Assembly: GCA_903915655.1 (NCBI GenBank)
Contig: CAIWTU010000100.1
Location: 1-64,000 of the forward strand
Direction: 5' to 3'
Length of the DNA stretch: 64,000 bases
Source of the DNA: an uncultured Geobacter sp.
Lineage (GTDB): Bacteria; Desulfobacterota; Desulfuromonadia; Geobacterales; Geobacteraceae
Under the pieces are notes generated by a model. It was not told the DNA's origin and searched no databases. It saw only the letters and a program-made list of their open reading frames with translations. The position numbers and the translations under genes are program-made. Each line of letters opens with the position of its first letter. The first letter of the stretch is position 1. Below, piece by piece: positions 53,954 to 63,545 of this stretch.

Positions 53954-54823
53954 TTAGAGTAAACTGTTCAGATATAGACCATAGCCATTCTTCATAAGAG
54001 GTTGGGCCAGTTCGAACAGTTGCGCATCGTCAATCCAGCCATGGCGCCAGGCGATCTCTTCCGGGCAGGCAACTTTAAGCCCCTGCCGTTTTTCGAGTGT
54101 CGCAATGAACTGTCCTGCCTCAAGTAAACTTTCATGGGTACCGGTATCGAGCCACGCGTAACCACGCCCCATAATCTCGACTGAAAGCTTCCCATCCTGA
54201 AGGTAAAGGCGGTTAAGGTCTGTAATCTCCAGTTCGCCGCGAGGTGATGGCTTCAGCGCCTTTGCACGCGCTACAACCGTACTATCATAAAAGTAGAGCC
54301 CGGTTACGGCATAATTTGATTTGGGTTTAGAAGGTTTTTCTTCCAGACTGATTGCGGTTCCGCTTGCATCAAATTCGACAACCCCATACCGCTCTGGATC
54401 GGTTACATGATAGGCGAATATCGTAGAACCGCCATCTCTTTTTACAGCATTACTGAGCAGTTTATGGAAATCATGGCCATAGAAGATGTTGTCACCCAGC
54501 AGAAGGGCTGATGGAGCGCCATTCAAAAAGTTCTCACCAATTATGAACGCCTGTGCCAGGCCATCCGGCGAAGGTTGTACCGCATACTGCAGAGTAAGGC
54601 CCCATTTGCTCCCGTCGCCTAAAAGCTGTTCAAATCGGGGTGTATCCTGCGGTGTGGAAATAATCAGGATTTCCCGTATTCCGGCAAGCATGAGCGTGGA
54701 AAGAGGATAATAAATCATAGGTTTGTCGAAGACCGGCAGCAACTGCTTCGACACCACCATTGTTGCCGGGTGCAACCGAGTTCCAGCACCACCGGCGAGG
54801 ATAATCCCTTTTCTTTTTTTCAT
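53954..54823 (-). CDS. rfbA: Glucose-1-phosphate thymidylyltransferase
   Basis: RfbA couples dTTP and glucose-1-phosphate to dTDP-glucose, the first step to dTDP-rhamnose and other sugars. The 289-aa protein shows [76 protein letters not shown] and [10 protein letters not shown]. It is intact. rfbB, rfbC and rfbD are not in the window, so it may supply a pathway encoded elsewhere or be left over from a decayed cluster. Confidence 0.96.
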   Translation of the reverse strand: MKKRKGIILAGGAGTRLHPATMVVSKQLLPVFDKPMIYYPLSTLMLAGIREILIISTPQDTPRFEQLLGDGSKWGLTLQYAVQPSPDGLAQAFIIGENFLNGAPSALLLGDNIFYGHDFHKLLSNAVKRDGGSTIFAYHVTDPERYGVVEFDASGTAISLEEKPSKPKSNYAVTGLYFYDSTVVARAKALKPSPRGELEITDLNRLYLQDGKLSVEIMGRGYAWLDTGTHESLLEAGQFIATLEKRQGLKVACPEEIAWRHGWIDDAQLFELAQPLMKNGYGLYLNSLL

Positions 54824-54837
54824 GTCACGCCCCTTTT

Positions 54838-55411
54838 CTGGTTCTTCCGCAGAATTTGTGGGTAGAGTTCAGTTTCAGGAGGTCTGAGCAGCTACCCGGT
54901 CGTTAATAAATAGAGCATCCCATCTTCGAGTCTGTCATTATCGGTTTCCACCAAGAAATCCAAGAGAGACGAGGATAACAGGATGCGGCTAAAGTCTATC
55001 CTAAACCGGATTCAATTGCACCATGGTATTGTGTATGGCACTGTTCGTCTGGTTGAAAAGGCAGCGCGCTTGCTACTTGAAATTGAAATACGACCTCGTA
55101 AGGGAAGTCGTCCTATTTGCTCAGGTTGCGGCAAACAAGGCCCCGGTTACGACACCTTGAAAGTACGGCGTTTTGAGTTCGTTCCGTTGTGGGGCATCGC
55201 CATATTTTTCCTGTATGCCAGGCGGCGGGTTGATTGCCTTGATTGCGGCATCAAGGTGGAGAGCATCCCCTGGGCTGAAGGGAAAAATCACCTGACTACT
55301 ACCTATGCTTGGTTTCTTGCAAAATGGGCAAAGCGCCTTTCCTGGAAAGAGAGAGCTGATGCATTCCATACCAAATGGGACAACGTCTTTCGAGCTGTAA
55401 CAGATGGCTGA
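54838..55411 (+). pseudogene. ISL3-family element, 3'-truncated
   Basis: The left end GGTTCTTCCGCAGAATTTGT at 54841 is of ISL3 type. The frame 54983-55411 encodes the transposase N terminus with the zinc-finger (PICSGCGKQGPGYDTLKVRRFEFVPLWGIAIFFLYARRRVDCLDCGIKVE) and part of the HTH region, then stops at 142 aa where about 400 are expected. The remainder is lost and the nucleotide-sugar dehydrogenase gene begins right after. Confidence 0.8.
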
Positions 55412-55545
55412 TGCCTGGGGTCTGGCCAACCGTACCCGCTTTATGCTGCGGAAAAGACGAAGGGACTTGGCAGACCACTTTAGCATTATACCCGTGGAAT
55501 TGACAACTCAGATTATTTCCGAAGAGCTCAATGGCATCTATGAAC

Positions 55546-56835
55546 TTATAGCCGCCAGAGGCGGATACCTGCCTGTCGTACTTCATCACGGTCATAGATC
55601 CCCTTGATGTCAATCAGGAGCGGATTTTCACCCATAAGGCTCCTGAGTTTGGATACCGGGAGCGATCGGTACTCCCTGTGCGCCACGGCAACAATGACTG
55701 CTGCGGCCACCGACAGCTCCTTCAGGGGGGTAAGCTTCACCCCGTATTCATGCGCTGCCCCGGTCGGGTCAGCCTGCGGGTCACTCACCTGCACGGCAAT
55801 ACCATACTCCTGCAATTCCCGGATAATATCGACAACCTTCGAATTACGCAGGTCGGGGCAGTCTTCCTTGAAAGTCAGGCCGAGAACCGTCACCGTCGAA
55901 CCGAGGATATTATTCCCGGCAAGGATCATCTCCTTCACTGTGCGCTGGGCGATGAACCTCCCCATCCCGTCGTTAATACGCCGTCCTGCCAGAATTACCT
56001 GCGGAATATAACCGATCTTCTCCGCCTTGTGGGTCAGATAATAAGGATCGACACCAATGCAGTGCCCCCCCACGAGCCCCGGCCTGAACGGGAGGAAGTT
56101 CCACTTGGTCCCGGCCGCCTCCAGCACATCATTGGTATCAATCCCCAGGCGGTCGAAGATAAGCGCCAGTTCATTCATCAACGCGATATTGAGATCGCGC
56201 TGGCTGTTTTCTATAACCTTGGCCGCCTCTGCAACCATTATACTGCTGGCGCGATAGACTCCTGCGGTGATCACCGAACCGTATACCCGCGCCACAATTT
56301 CAAGCGTAGCCGCATCCTGACCGGAGACTACCTTCCTGATCTTCGTAAAGGTGTGCTCCTTATCTCCGGGATTGATCCGTTCCGGCGAATAGCCAACCGT
56401 AAAATCGACACCGCAGAGCAGCCCCGAAACCCGTTCCAGAACCGGTACGCACTCATTCTCAGTCACACCGGGGTAGACCGTCGACTCATAGACGACAAGA
56501 TCGCCCTTCTTCAAGGCAGCGCCGACAGTCTCCGATGCCCGCAGGATCAAGGTCAGATCCGGCTGGTTGGCCTTATCAACGGGCGTTGGCACCGCTACGA
56601 TATGAAAATCAGCCTGCCGCAAGGCATCGATAGAACCGGTAAAGAGAAGATCGGCGCTGCTCAACTCTTCGGCAGAAACCTCACCGGTGCGATCATCCCC
56701 CTCTCTCAGCTCGGCAAGCCGAAGGGGATCGATATCAAACCCGACCGTACGACGAACATGTCCAAAAGCTACTGCCACCGGTAGCCCCACATAGCCGAGA
56801 CCGATAACCGAAACGGTCCTCTTCTCTCTCTGCAT
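55546..56835 (-). CDS. Nucleotide-sugar dehydrogenase (TviB/WbpA/WecC type)
   Basis: A 429-aa NAD-dependent UDP-sugar 6-dehydrogenase, probably for a UDP-HexNAc uronic acid of a surface glycan. It has the Rossmann start VSVIGLGYVGLPVAVAFG, VPTPVDKANQPDL, YESTVYPGVTENECVPVLE, SPERINPGDKEHTF, the catalytic Cys in GLVGGHCIGVDPYYLTHKA and GLTFKEDCPDLRNSKVVDI. I start at ATG 56835, preceded by GAGGAG; the frame opens twelve codons earlier. The exact substrate cannot be read from sequence. The 3' end lies close to the ISL3 fragment. 56836-57044 has no gene. Confidence 0.93.
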   Translation of the reverse strand: MQREKRTVSVIGLGYVGLPVAVAFGHVRRTVGFDIDPLRLAELREGDDRTGEVSAEELSSADLLFTGSIDALRQADFHIVAVPTPVDKANQPDLTLILRASETVGAALKKGDLVVYESTVYPGVTENECVPVLERVSGLLCGVDFTVGYSPERINPGDKEHTFTKIRKVVSGQDAATLEIVARVYGSVITAGVYRASSIMVAEAAKVIENSQRDLNIALMNELALIFDRLGIDTNDVLEAAGTKWNFLPFRPGLVGGHCIGVDPYYLTHKAEKIGYIPQVILAGRRINDGMGRFIAQRTVKEMILAGNNILGSTVTVLGLTFKEDCPDLRNSKVVDIIRELQEYGIAVQVSDPQADPTGAAHEYGVKLTPLKELSVAAAVIVAVAHREYRSLPVSKLRSLMGENPLLIDIKGIYDRDEVRQAGIRLWRL

Positions 56836-57044
56836 TATTGTCTCCTCAGCTTCCATTCGCACACCCTGCACGAATTCAACTTGACATATATCGCTTCACA
56901 GTTATCCGGCACCCGGAACAGGGGGTCGTACCATCCTCTCGCCAATCGATTCCATGTCATACTCCGGGAGCAATGATCTCTCCCCTTCTCGAAGCCCCCT
57001 TTTCGGGTCAGCAAACCGTATTGACCATCGAAAATGGACGGTCC

Positions 57045-59690
57045 CTACAGCGACAGGAGACCGGCCTCAAGAAGTTTATCTGCGAAATAGCGGCAGAGAT
57101 TCAGGCCAACCTGGGGATAGAGCTTGATTATTTCAATGAAATGTTCCGTTCGCACCATGAGTAATGACGTATCTTCCAGGGCAACATACTCATGGAGAGC
57201 CTCCGGGTGCGCAAACAAACCAATTGCCCCGAAAGAGGTTCCCATGGCAATCAGATCTACCTGATGGCCATGACTATCCCTCCTGGCTACCAGACCGGCA
57301 TGGACGAGATAGAGTCCCCCCAAAGGTTTCTTGCTCTCGACAATAATCGAGCCGGAGGGAAAATCCATCTCCAGGGTGATTGATGCCACAGCGCGGAGTT
57401 CTCTTATCCCCAGCCCTTTGAAAAGATCGAATCCGCTCAAGGTTTGAACCAGCTGTATGATGGGCGGCATTGCTACCTCCTGGTGCAGACATCGCTTCAT
57501 GCAATAAGATGCTGCCTGACGGACCGTTGGATCGGAATCTCCCAATCTTCGTTCGGCAAGCGGGTAAAAATGTTCGGCGGCAAACAATTGGCCAATGACG
57601 CAGAGTGCGAGAAGCCTAGTCAGAGGGTCTTCGTCTCGACACAAGATTGCGATAATATGGTCGGGAGAGTCTTTCTGCATTAAAGGAAAAAGCCGGCGGC
57701 CGCGATTGATTCTCTCTTCTTCGGGTAAGGAATCGATCAGCGGGATAAGCCAACTTGAGACAGTCGCATCAAGGGAGGTCTCCAACAGTTCCACCGCAAC
57801 CGATGCTTTCATGGAATTTATACCCCAGTACGCAAGTCGCATATCGGCATAGGTTATCCATAAAGTCAGAAAGACCAGGTTCAGCTTTTCTTGAATTCTT
57901 TCTTCTAAATGTCTCTGTAGCGGCGCAACAGACGCTATCCCCGGTACGGTTTTCACTACACTGGCGGCAATCAGATCATCATAGATATTCATTATGATCT
58001 TGCCTAAAAAGGGCCTGGCATCGAGGCCAGGCCACTTGGTCAGACGGAGTATTTCCAGTAGCTGTCGCTGCACGTCAACCGAACTTGCAATCAGAGACTC
58101 CTCGAAGATCGGTATAGCATCGGAACCAAATTGAGACAATGCTACTATGGCAGATCTACGGACGGAATCAACGTCCTCCAACAGGCCAATAAGTCTGTTT
58201 ACCGCCCGGAAGTCCCGGCTTAAGGCAAACGATAGAGCTGCCTCGGCCCTGACCTGCTCGTCGGAGCTTTCAAGGAGGCGGAGCGCTTCGTCCGGTTCAA
58301 TCGAGGGGATATCCAGCTTATCCATAAGGGTCAGGATCTCCTCCGGATAGTTTTCCAGATCGATTGTCGGCATTCTGGATATACCGTTATCAAACCGGCC
58401 TCTGGCCAGTTCGCTGAACTGGTCATAATCCAGGCATTCATAGGCTATGATCTGCTTGAGACCTTCACGGTATCTCCGTCTGAAGAAAAACGCCTCGATA
58501 CTCCAGAAGATGGCCAGAACAAGCGCTACAATGGCCATTTCACGAGGGGAAACGGTCGGTTTCAAGATGAGCATCAAAAGCGCGCCAACAAGCATTCCCC
58601 CCTGGCTCAAGGTCCCCCTCACGTAAGTCTGGGCCCAGTTGATAATATCTTCCGGCAAGAGGGCACAGAGCTGCTTGGTAATCGGCCCGAGTATTGCCCG
58701 CTGGAAGAGGATAGCCGATAATTGACCATAGGCTGCTGAGAAGATATTGAAAAACCCGGCGATCCCTCCGAATACCAGACACTGGTTAAGCGGGGTTATA
58801 ATGGCCGCAGTTCTCGTCGGAATCCTGGCATAGAGCCGGCCAATACTCAGGATGAATAGGAAAACAAAAAGTGTAGTCCCCCCCCTGAACCAGCTTAAAA
58901 AAACCATCAGATCGTGTTCCGAGTGGAAAGAGCCTCCGGCCAGAACGCCAAATTGATAGGTCAGAATTGGCAAGAGAATATTAGGAATCAGTGCGCAGAC
59001 ACAGAGAAAACGAAAAATGGGATAACGTCCGATCGCCTTAAAAACACCCGTTGATTCGATCGTCACATTCCCCGAATTCAATTGTCGGCCCTGAGCGGTT
59101 CGGCCAAACCGGGCCAGTACCACGATGATCGACAGGATGAATTCTGCTGCTGCGCAGAGGCCTAAAATAGCGTCCATTCCCAGCGTATGGGCCAACGGGT
59201 GGACAATCAGGCTCCCCATGGTGCTTCCCAACACTTGGGCAGCCATAAAGAGCCTGAACAACCTCTTCCCCTGTCTGGCGTCGAAGTCCGTCTGGGGTAT
59301 GTTCCAGAGGTAGACCAGCAGGAAGGCATCTTTCAGATATAATATCTGGAATAATACCGGACAGGTAATATCGATCCCCAGACCGGTCCCCCAATAGAGC
59401 CCCCCCTGGATTAAACTGAAGAGCAATAGAAATCCGGCCAATATGATTCCATCGGAGAACCGGTTCCCCAGACGGCGACAGAGATAAAAAAAGAAAAAGG
59501 ACAAAACTCCGTTTAATACAAGCATGAACGGGATATTGCCCGGCCCGTAGCGTTTGAGAAAAGATGCTTCTACATATACCCGGAAGAGTCCGAGAAAGAA
59601 ATAGACGAAAAAAAACAGGAGGGCGATGCGGAGGAAGGCTTTGCGCTCGGAGGGGTAGATATGTAACCATTTTCCTATAAAGTTGATCAT
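57045..59690 (-). CDS. ATP/ADP-translocase-like membrane protein fused to HEAT repeats and a cNMP-binding domain
   Basis: An 881-aa protein. The N-terminal 430 residues form about 12 transmembrane helices of MFS/TLC (nucleotide translocase-like) type, from AFLRIALLFFFVYFFLGLF to IVALVLAIFWSIEAFFF. A soluble half follows: HEAT-like repeats (EALRLLESSDEQVRAEAALSFAL, LIGLLEDVDSVRRSAIVALSQFG, RLLALCVIGQLF). A C-terminal cyclic-nucleotide-binding domain (LSGFDLFKGLGIRELRAVASITLEMDFPSGSIIVESKKPLGGLYLVHAGLV ... GTSFGAIGLFAHPE) ends it. Function is unproven; a ligand-gated transport or sensory role is inference. Confidence 0.88.
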   Translation of the reverse strand: MINFIGKWLHIYPSERKAFLRIALLFFFVYFFLGLFRVYVEASFLKRYGPGNIPFMLVLNGVLSFFFFYLCRRLGNRFSDGIILAGFLLLFSLIQGGLYWGTGLGIDITCPVLFQILYLKDAFLLVYLWNIPQTDFDARQGKRLFRLFMAAQVLGSTMGSLIVHPLAHTLGMDAILGLCAAAEFILSIIVVLARFGRTAQGRQLNSGNVTIESTGVFKAIGRYPIFRFLCVCALIPNILLPILTYQFGVLAGGSFHSEHDLMVFLSWFRGGTTLFVFLFILSIGRLYARIPTRTAAIITPLNQCLVFGGIAGFFNIFSAAYGQLSAILFQRAILGPITKQLCALLPEDIINWAQTYVRGTLSQGGMLVGALLMLILKPTVSPREMAIVALVLAIFWSIEAFFFRRRYREGLKQIIAYECLDYDQFSELARGRFDNGISRMPTIDLENYPEEILTLMDKLDIPSIEPDEALRLLESSDEQVRAEAALSFALSRDFRAVNRLIGLLEDVDSVRRSAIVALSQFGSDAIPIFEESLIASSVDVQRQLLEILRLTKWPGLDARPFLGKIIMNIYDDLIAASVVKTVPGIASVAPLQRHLEERIQEKLNLVFLTLWITYADMRLAYWGINSMKASVAVELLETSLDATVSSWLIPLIDSLPEEERINRGRRLFPLMQKDSPDHIIAILCRDEDPLTRLLALCVIGQLFAAEHFYPLAERRLGDSDPTVRQAASYCMKRCLHQEVAMPPIIQLVQTLSGFDLFKGLGIRELRAVASITLEMDFPSGSIIVESKKPLGGLYLVHAGLVARRDSHGHQVDLIAMGTSFGAIGLFAHPEALHEYVALEDTSLLMVRTEHFIEIIKLYPQVGLNLCRYFADKLLEAGLLSL

Positions 59691-59709
59691 GCCGGCTTCG
59701 GGAATACCA

Positions 59710-59910
59710 TGCTTAAATGGTTCATCCGCAGAATTTATGGTTAAAGTTCAAGTTGCGTAGGGGTGAACGGCTACCCGGTCATTGAAAACAATGGCTCCCC
59801 CCTGCAAAACCGGCATCATGCATATCTGAAAAGAGTAAGATCTGTCGCGAAAGTAGCCCTGTGTGACGCCCAAGTTTATACCAGATGAGGCTTGATTGTA
59901 CACTGGTTTC
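59710..59910. mobile_element. ISL3 left-end remnant (copy 2)
   Basis: GGTTCATCCGCAGAATTTATGG (59719) and GGCTACCCGGTCATT (59770) match the left end of the ISL3 element at 54841. The stretch ATACCAGATGAGGCTTGATTG at 59878 resembles the transposase start. No ORF remains. Confidence 0.55.
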
Positions 59911-59994
59911 TTCTGTACCGCCCGGGATCGTTGCTCTTTGTAAAAATTTCGCAAAAAGCCGTTTTGCGGCGCCACAAGTTATGGCTGTTTGGGC

Positions 59995-60022
59995 TTGCAA
60001 TATAGGTCCATTTTCCTATAAT
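59995..60022 (+). promoter_or_regulatory. Sigma-70 promoter of the MurG-like glycosyltransferase gene
   Basis: TTGCAA (59995-60000), 16-nt spacer, TATAAT (60017-60022), 25 nt before the start at 60048. Confidence 0.65.
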
Positions 60023-60047
60023 GTCGGTTGTCTGCAAGGAGGCCATC

Positions 60048-61304
60048 ATGGAATTGAGGGAGCGGAAAGGGAAAATAGTTCGTCGGATTATGGTTTATAC
60101 CCATAATTCTATCGGATTGGGGCATGCCGTCAGAACTATGGCGCTTATTGACGGTATGCGGAGGGCCAACCCGGGGATCGAATGCCTCGTCCTTTCCGGA
60201 ACGTCGGCCCCCCAGATTTTTCTGGACCAGGGGGTGGAGATAATAAGGTTGCCGGGGGTCAGACACGCCCTTGACCTGCCAGGCCACCCTTTTCTCCCAA
60301 GAAATCTTGACTCTTTCAGCATAAACGAACTCATTGCGTGGCGCCGTAAGATTATCGACGAATGCCTCCTTCACTTTAACCCGGAAGTAATCATGATTGA
60401 ACATTCCCTGGCCGGACTCATGGGAGAGGTTTCGCCACTCCTGGCAGCCAGAGCTGCTCACTATCCCGCAAACGCCTCCCCTGCGTTGATCCATCTGTCC
60501 CGAGGGATTTATCGTTTCGATCCGCAGTTCATTGCCGCTCCGGACGATTTTCCCGGCCTCCCTCCAAACACCAATATTCTACGCCTTTATGACGCCTTTT
60601 ATGTGTTTGAGGAAAAGAAAATGGTTGACGTAAACCGGGAGTTCTTCGGCCATGATCCGACCATTGAGAGCAAAATTCGATATATGGGGAGGATATCCGC
60701 CAGAAACGCGGATGAACTGGGCAATCCAAAAGAATTCCCGGGAGCGCCATGGGCCAGAAATAAGCCATTTATCCTCTTTCTCCTGGGCCGTTTCGGGGAG
60801 ATTGAAGATCTCCATTTACGAATATTAAGGGTATTCCGGCATCTTGGACTTGACAAAGGGAGAGACATCCTGATTGTTCCGGACGTCTACCTGAAACCGG
60901 AGACGTTAAAGGCGCTCAAGGCTCACCCGGAATTCAGGGATGTCCAGTTCACTCCGTTCATTCCCCATCTGGTGGATGTCATGGCCAAGTCCGACCTGGT
61001 GGTATGTCGGGCAGGGTACAATATAATTAACGAGGTCATGCTCACCGGGGTCAAGGCAGTGATCATTCCGGAAGCTCATCCCAGTGGGGAGCAGGAACGC
61101 CGGACTGCTTCCCTATCAGGGGATGGACTTCTGGTTCGAAATGAAAGGTCCTGCCTCTCCGACGATATCGAAGACGACCTGAATACCATGATGCATCAAC
61201 CACCACGCCCTTCTTCGGGAGACTACGACCGATTCCGTATCGGTCGAATCATCGTCGAAGAGTTGGAGGAGTTGCTGTCCAGACGCAGTCAGGATCTGGA
61301 GTGA
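60048..61304 (+). CDS. MurG-like (GT-B, family 28-type) glycosyltransferase
   Basis: A 418-aa protein with the MurG/UGT fold: IMVYTHNSIGLGHAVRTMALIDGMR (the glycine-rich N-terminal loop), EVIMIEHS, and in the C-terminal domain FIPHLVDVMAKSDLVVCRAGYNIINEVMLTGVKAVIIPEAHPSGEQERRTASL, matching the UDP-sugar-binding region. The acceptor is unknown. I start at ATG 60048, which follows AAGGAGG; the frame extends nine codons further. It converges on the radical SAM gene. Confidence 0.85.
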   Translation: MELRERKGKIVRRIMVYTHNSIGLGHAVRTMALIDGMRRANPGIECLVLSGTSAPQIFLDQGVEIIRLPGVRHALDLPGHPFLPRNLDSFSINELIAWRRKIIDECLLHFNPEVIMIEHSLAGLMGEVSPLLAARAAHYPANASPALIHLSRGIYRFDPQFIAAPDDFPGLPPNTNILRLYDAFYVFEEKKMVDVNREFFGHDPTIESKIRYMGRISARNADELGNPKEFPGAPWARNKPFILFLLGRFGEIEDLHLRILRVFRHLGLDKGRDILIVPDVYLKPETLKALKAHPEFRDVQFTPFIPHLVDVMAKSDLVVCRAGYNIINEVMLTGVKAVIIPEAHPSGEQERRTASLSGDGLLVRNERSCLSDDIEDDLNTMMHQPPRPSSGDYDRFRIGRIIVEELEELLSRRSQDLE

Positions 61305-61340
61305 GAGCGATAAAATTGATACAGCTCTCGCGGTTCTGCC

Positions 61341-62753
61341 TTATCGGGACAAGAGCTCTCTCGATGCAGCATTTTTGGCTGTAACGAGGGATTCGATACC
61401 CGAGGCCAACGATCGAAACCGCTCCTTTCCTATCTTCGGACAGAATCCGTTTTCCGGACTTTGATGACTATGCCGCGAATAATCATATCCTTTCCCTATC
61501 ACCCCTGACCGTCGGCATTGATCAAAAAGGGGGGTTCCCGGATAGGGTGTAAAAATACTGTAAATCAGTTTGTCTGCTTCCAGAGTCTCGATCAGCCGCC
61601 TGGTGGCGGCCAGAGATGCTTCGGTTTCATCAGGAAATCCAACCATAATAAAAACTTCCAGGCGTAACCCGGCTGATTTGACCAGCCTGGCGGCTTCCAA
61701 GGCCTGCTTCACCGTAAAGCACTTGCCGATAAGCCGGAGCATGACGTCGTCCCCGGACTCCAATCCAAGCTGTACCGTATTGAACCGAGCGCGAACCATT
61801 GCGGCAGTGGTCGTTTCCGAAATAAGCGCAACATGTGTCTCACAACTGAAGGTCAGACCGGAGGAGCTCTTTTCAAGAGATTGGCATAAAGCGATAAGAC
61901 GCTTTCTGGTTACGCCAAAGGTATCGTCGTCAAAGTGGATATGGGTCACCCCCATGGCGCGAAGCTCTGCCAACTCGGCCAGCAGGCTCTCTTCTGAACG
62001 GAAACGGACGGGACCACTCCAAATAGTGCCGGATGAACAGAAAGTACAGCTGAAGGGGCATCCCCGTGCAGTAAAAACGTATCCGAAGGCCCGTGGGGGG
62101 TACAGATTATACCCTTCCAGAACCTCCGGGAGATGACGATGGATAAAAGGGAGGGCATCTAAATTATCCAGCAGCGGCCTGGAGGGGGTCGTTACGACAA
62201 CGCCATCCCGTCGAAACGAAATTCCATCGATTTCATCAAGGGATTTCCCCGATGAAACGGCCTTTATCAACTCGAGGATGACCCCCTCTCCCTCGCCGTA
62301 AGTCACAACATCCACCTCTTTCCGGGTAAGCAGATCAGCGCCGGTAACGCTCGGATGGGGGCCGCCAAAGATCACCAGGGTCCGGGGCAACAGCTCCTTG
62401 ACGATACGGGCGCAGACGAGGGACGAGGAGAGTACGGGGGTCTTGACCGATATCCCGACCAGATCCGGGCGATAGCTTTCTACAAGCCGTTTCAGGTCGG
62501 CATAGGGAGGATGGTCGAGATTTGTCAGGTTATGAAGATAGGAGAGAAAGCCTTCTCCTGCCAGAAAATCGACGGAGAATAAGGCCGGGTCAGGGTGAAA
62601 ATCAGAGTTGACAACCTTCACCTCGGCCAGACCGCTATCCATGACCACGGCAGCCAGGGAACCGATCCCGAGAGGATATTTGCACAGCCCATAGTTTTCA
62701 TTATGGAGCCGGTAAAACGGGGGCTCGATAAGGAGCAGCCGGGGCAAATTCAT
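61341..62753 (-). CDS. B12-binding-domain radical SAM protein
   Basis: A 470-aa protein with an N-terminal cobalamin-binding-like domain (LLIEPPFYRLHNENYGLCKYPLGIGSLAAVV, LVIFGGPHPSVTGADLL, VDVVTYGEGEGVILELIKAV) and a radical SAM domain with the CxxxCxxC cluster motif RGCPFSCTFC (C232, C236, C239), then HIHFDDDTFGVTRKRLIALC and QLGLESGDDVMLRLIGK. The class contains methyltransferases and other modifying enzymes; the substrate is unknown. I start at ATG 62753 after GGGGAAGGGAAAG; the longer frame overlaps the histidine phosphatase gene. Confidence 0.9.
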   Translation of the reverse strand: MNLPRLLLIEPPFYRLHNENYGLCKYPLGIGSLAAVVMDSGLAEVKVVNSDFHPDPALFSVDFLAGEGFLSYLHNLTNLDHPPYADLKRLVESYRPDLVGISVKTPVLSSSLVCARIVKELLPRTLVIFGGPHPSVTGADLLTRKEVDVVTYGEGEGVILELIKAVSSGKSLDEIDGISFRRDGVVVTTPSRPLLDNLDALPFIHRHLPEVLEGYNLYPPRAFGYVFTARGCPFSCTFCSSGTIWSGPVRFRSEESLLAELAELRAMGVTHIHFDDDTFGVTRKRLIALCQSLEKSSSGLTFSCETHVALISETTTAAMVRARFNTVQLGLESGDDVMLRLIGKCFTVKQALEAARLVKSAGLRLEVFIMVGFPDETEASLAATRRLIETLEADKLIYSIFTPYPGTPLFDQCRRSGVIGKGYDYSRHSHQSPENGFCPKIGKERFRSLASGIESLVTAKNAASRELLSR

Positions 62754-62785
62754 TACTTTCCCTTCCCCTTTTTCTTCGTAACGGT

Positions 62786-63388
62786 TCAGATTCGGGACAG
62801 GCTCATCCGTTTCGCTCCCCATTTTACGATGTCTCTGCAAAAAACTGCGCCGTCGGTCCCGAGGGAGAGGATTACTTCATGGGGTTGAGTGAACGGGATG
62901 AATTCCTCAATCGGCCTGTTTAGAAAGAGGGCCAGCAGAATCCGGTTGACCACGCTGTGGGCCACAACCAGAAGCGAACCATCGGCATTTTGGCCATAAA
63001 TGGCTTTTAGAGCAGCAGTTACCCTGGGTACGGCGTCGGAGTAAGATTCACCTCCCCCCGGCCGATCATAACTACCTCCCCTGAGCGCTCCCCCCTGGGG
63101 CAAAACCTCCGAACGGCGCCGTCCCTCAAGGTTTCCTGCCGAAAGTTCTGTCAAACCGGGCAGAATAACCAGAGGTACGGCTATCTCCTCGGAAATGATT
63201 CTTGCCGTAGCCAGAGCCCTCCCGAGAGGAGAAGAATAAATTCGCTCTATACCGGAAGCTGACAGGGCAGCTATCATAAGGCGGAGGAGATCTGCACCCC
63301 CTTCGGCAAGGGGCGAATCTTGAGTCCCTAAAACAAATCCACTCCGGTTGGCTTCCGTCGGGGCGTGCCTGACCAGATATATCGCCAT
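62786..63388 (-). CDS. Histidine phosphatase family protein (CobC/GpmB-like)
   Basis: A 200-aa phosphoglycerate-mutase-superfamily enzyme. The catalytic motif is IYLVRHAPTEAN, with Ala in place of the usual Gly of RHG, as in alpha-ribazole phosphatases. YSSPLGRALATARII, LTELSAGNLEGR (acid catalyst) and LLVVAHSVVNRILLALFL (second His) follow. It lies 32 nt upstream of the radical SAM gene on the same strand, so they may be co-transcribed. CobC function is possible but not provable here. Confidence 0.88.
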   Translation of the reverse strand: MAIYLVRHAPTEANRSGFVLGTQDSPLAEGGADLLRLMIAALSASGIERIYSSPLGRALATARIISEEIAVPLVILPGLTELSAGNLEGRRRSEVLPQGGALRGGSYDRPGGGESYSDAVPRVTAALKAIYGQNADGSLLVVAHSVVNRILLALFLNRPIEEFIPFTQPHEVILSLGTDGAVFCRDIVKWGAKRMSLSRI

Positions 63389-63439
63389 AAGCGGTCCAAT
63401 TTATGATAGATTACTGACGATGCAACTTTTACTGCCGGG

Positions 63440-63530
63440 GAAATGTAGCTGCTACCCCGCTCGAGTCTATACCAAACCGGATTTGATTGCATAGTGGTTT
63501 TTGATCTGGATGTGAGAAAGTAGCAGTCAC
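63440..63530. mobile_element. ISL3-like remnant (copy 3)
   Basis: GTAGCTGCTACCC and TCTATACCAAACCGGATTTGAT near 63447-63490 resemble the ISL3 left end and transposase start at 54885-55015 (AAGTCTATCCTAAACCGGATT). It is short and degenerate. Confidence 0.4.
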
Positions 63531-63545
63531 AAACCTGGTGGTGCA

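Noticed and set aside
55678-56784. 368-aa plus-strand open frame
   Set aside because: It is antisense to the nucleotide-sugar dehydrogenase, which has all family motifs.
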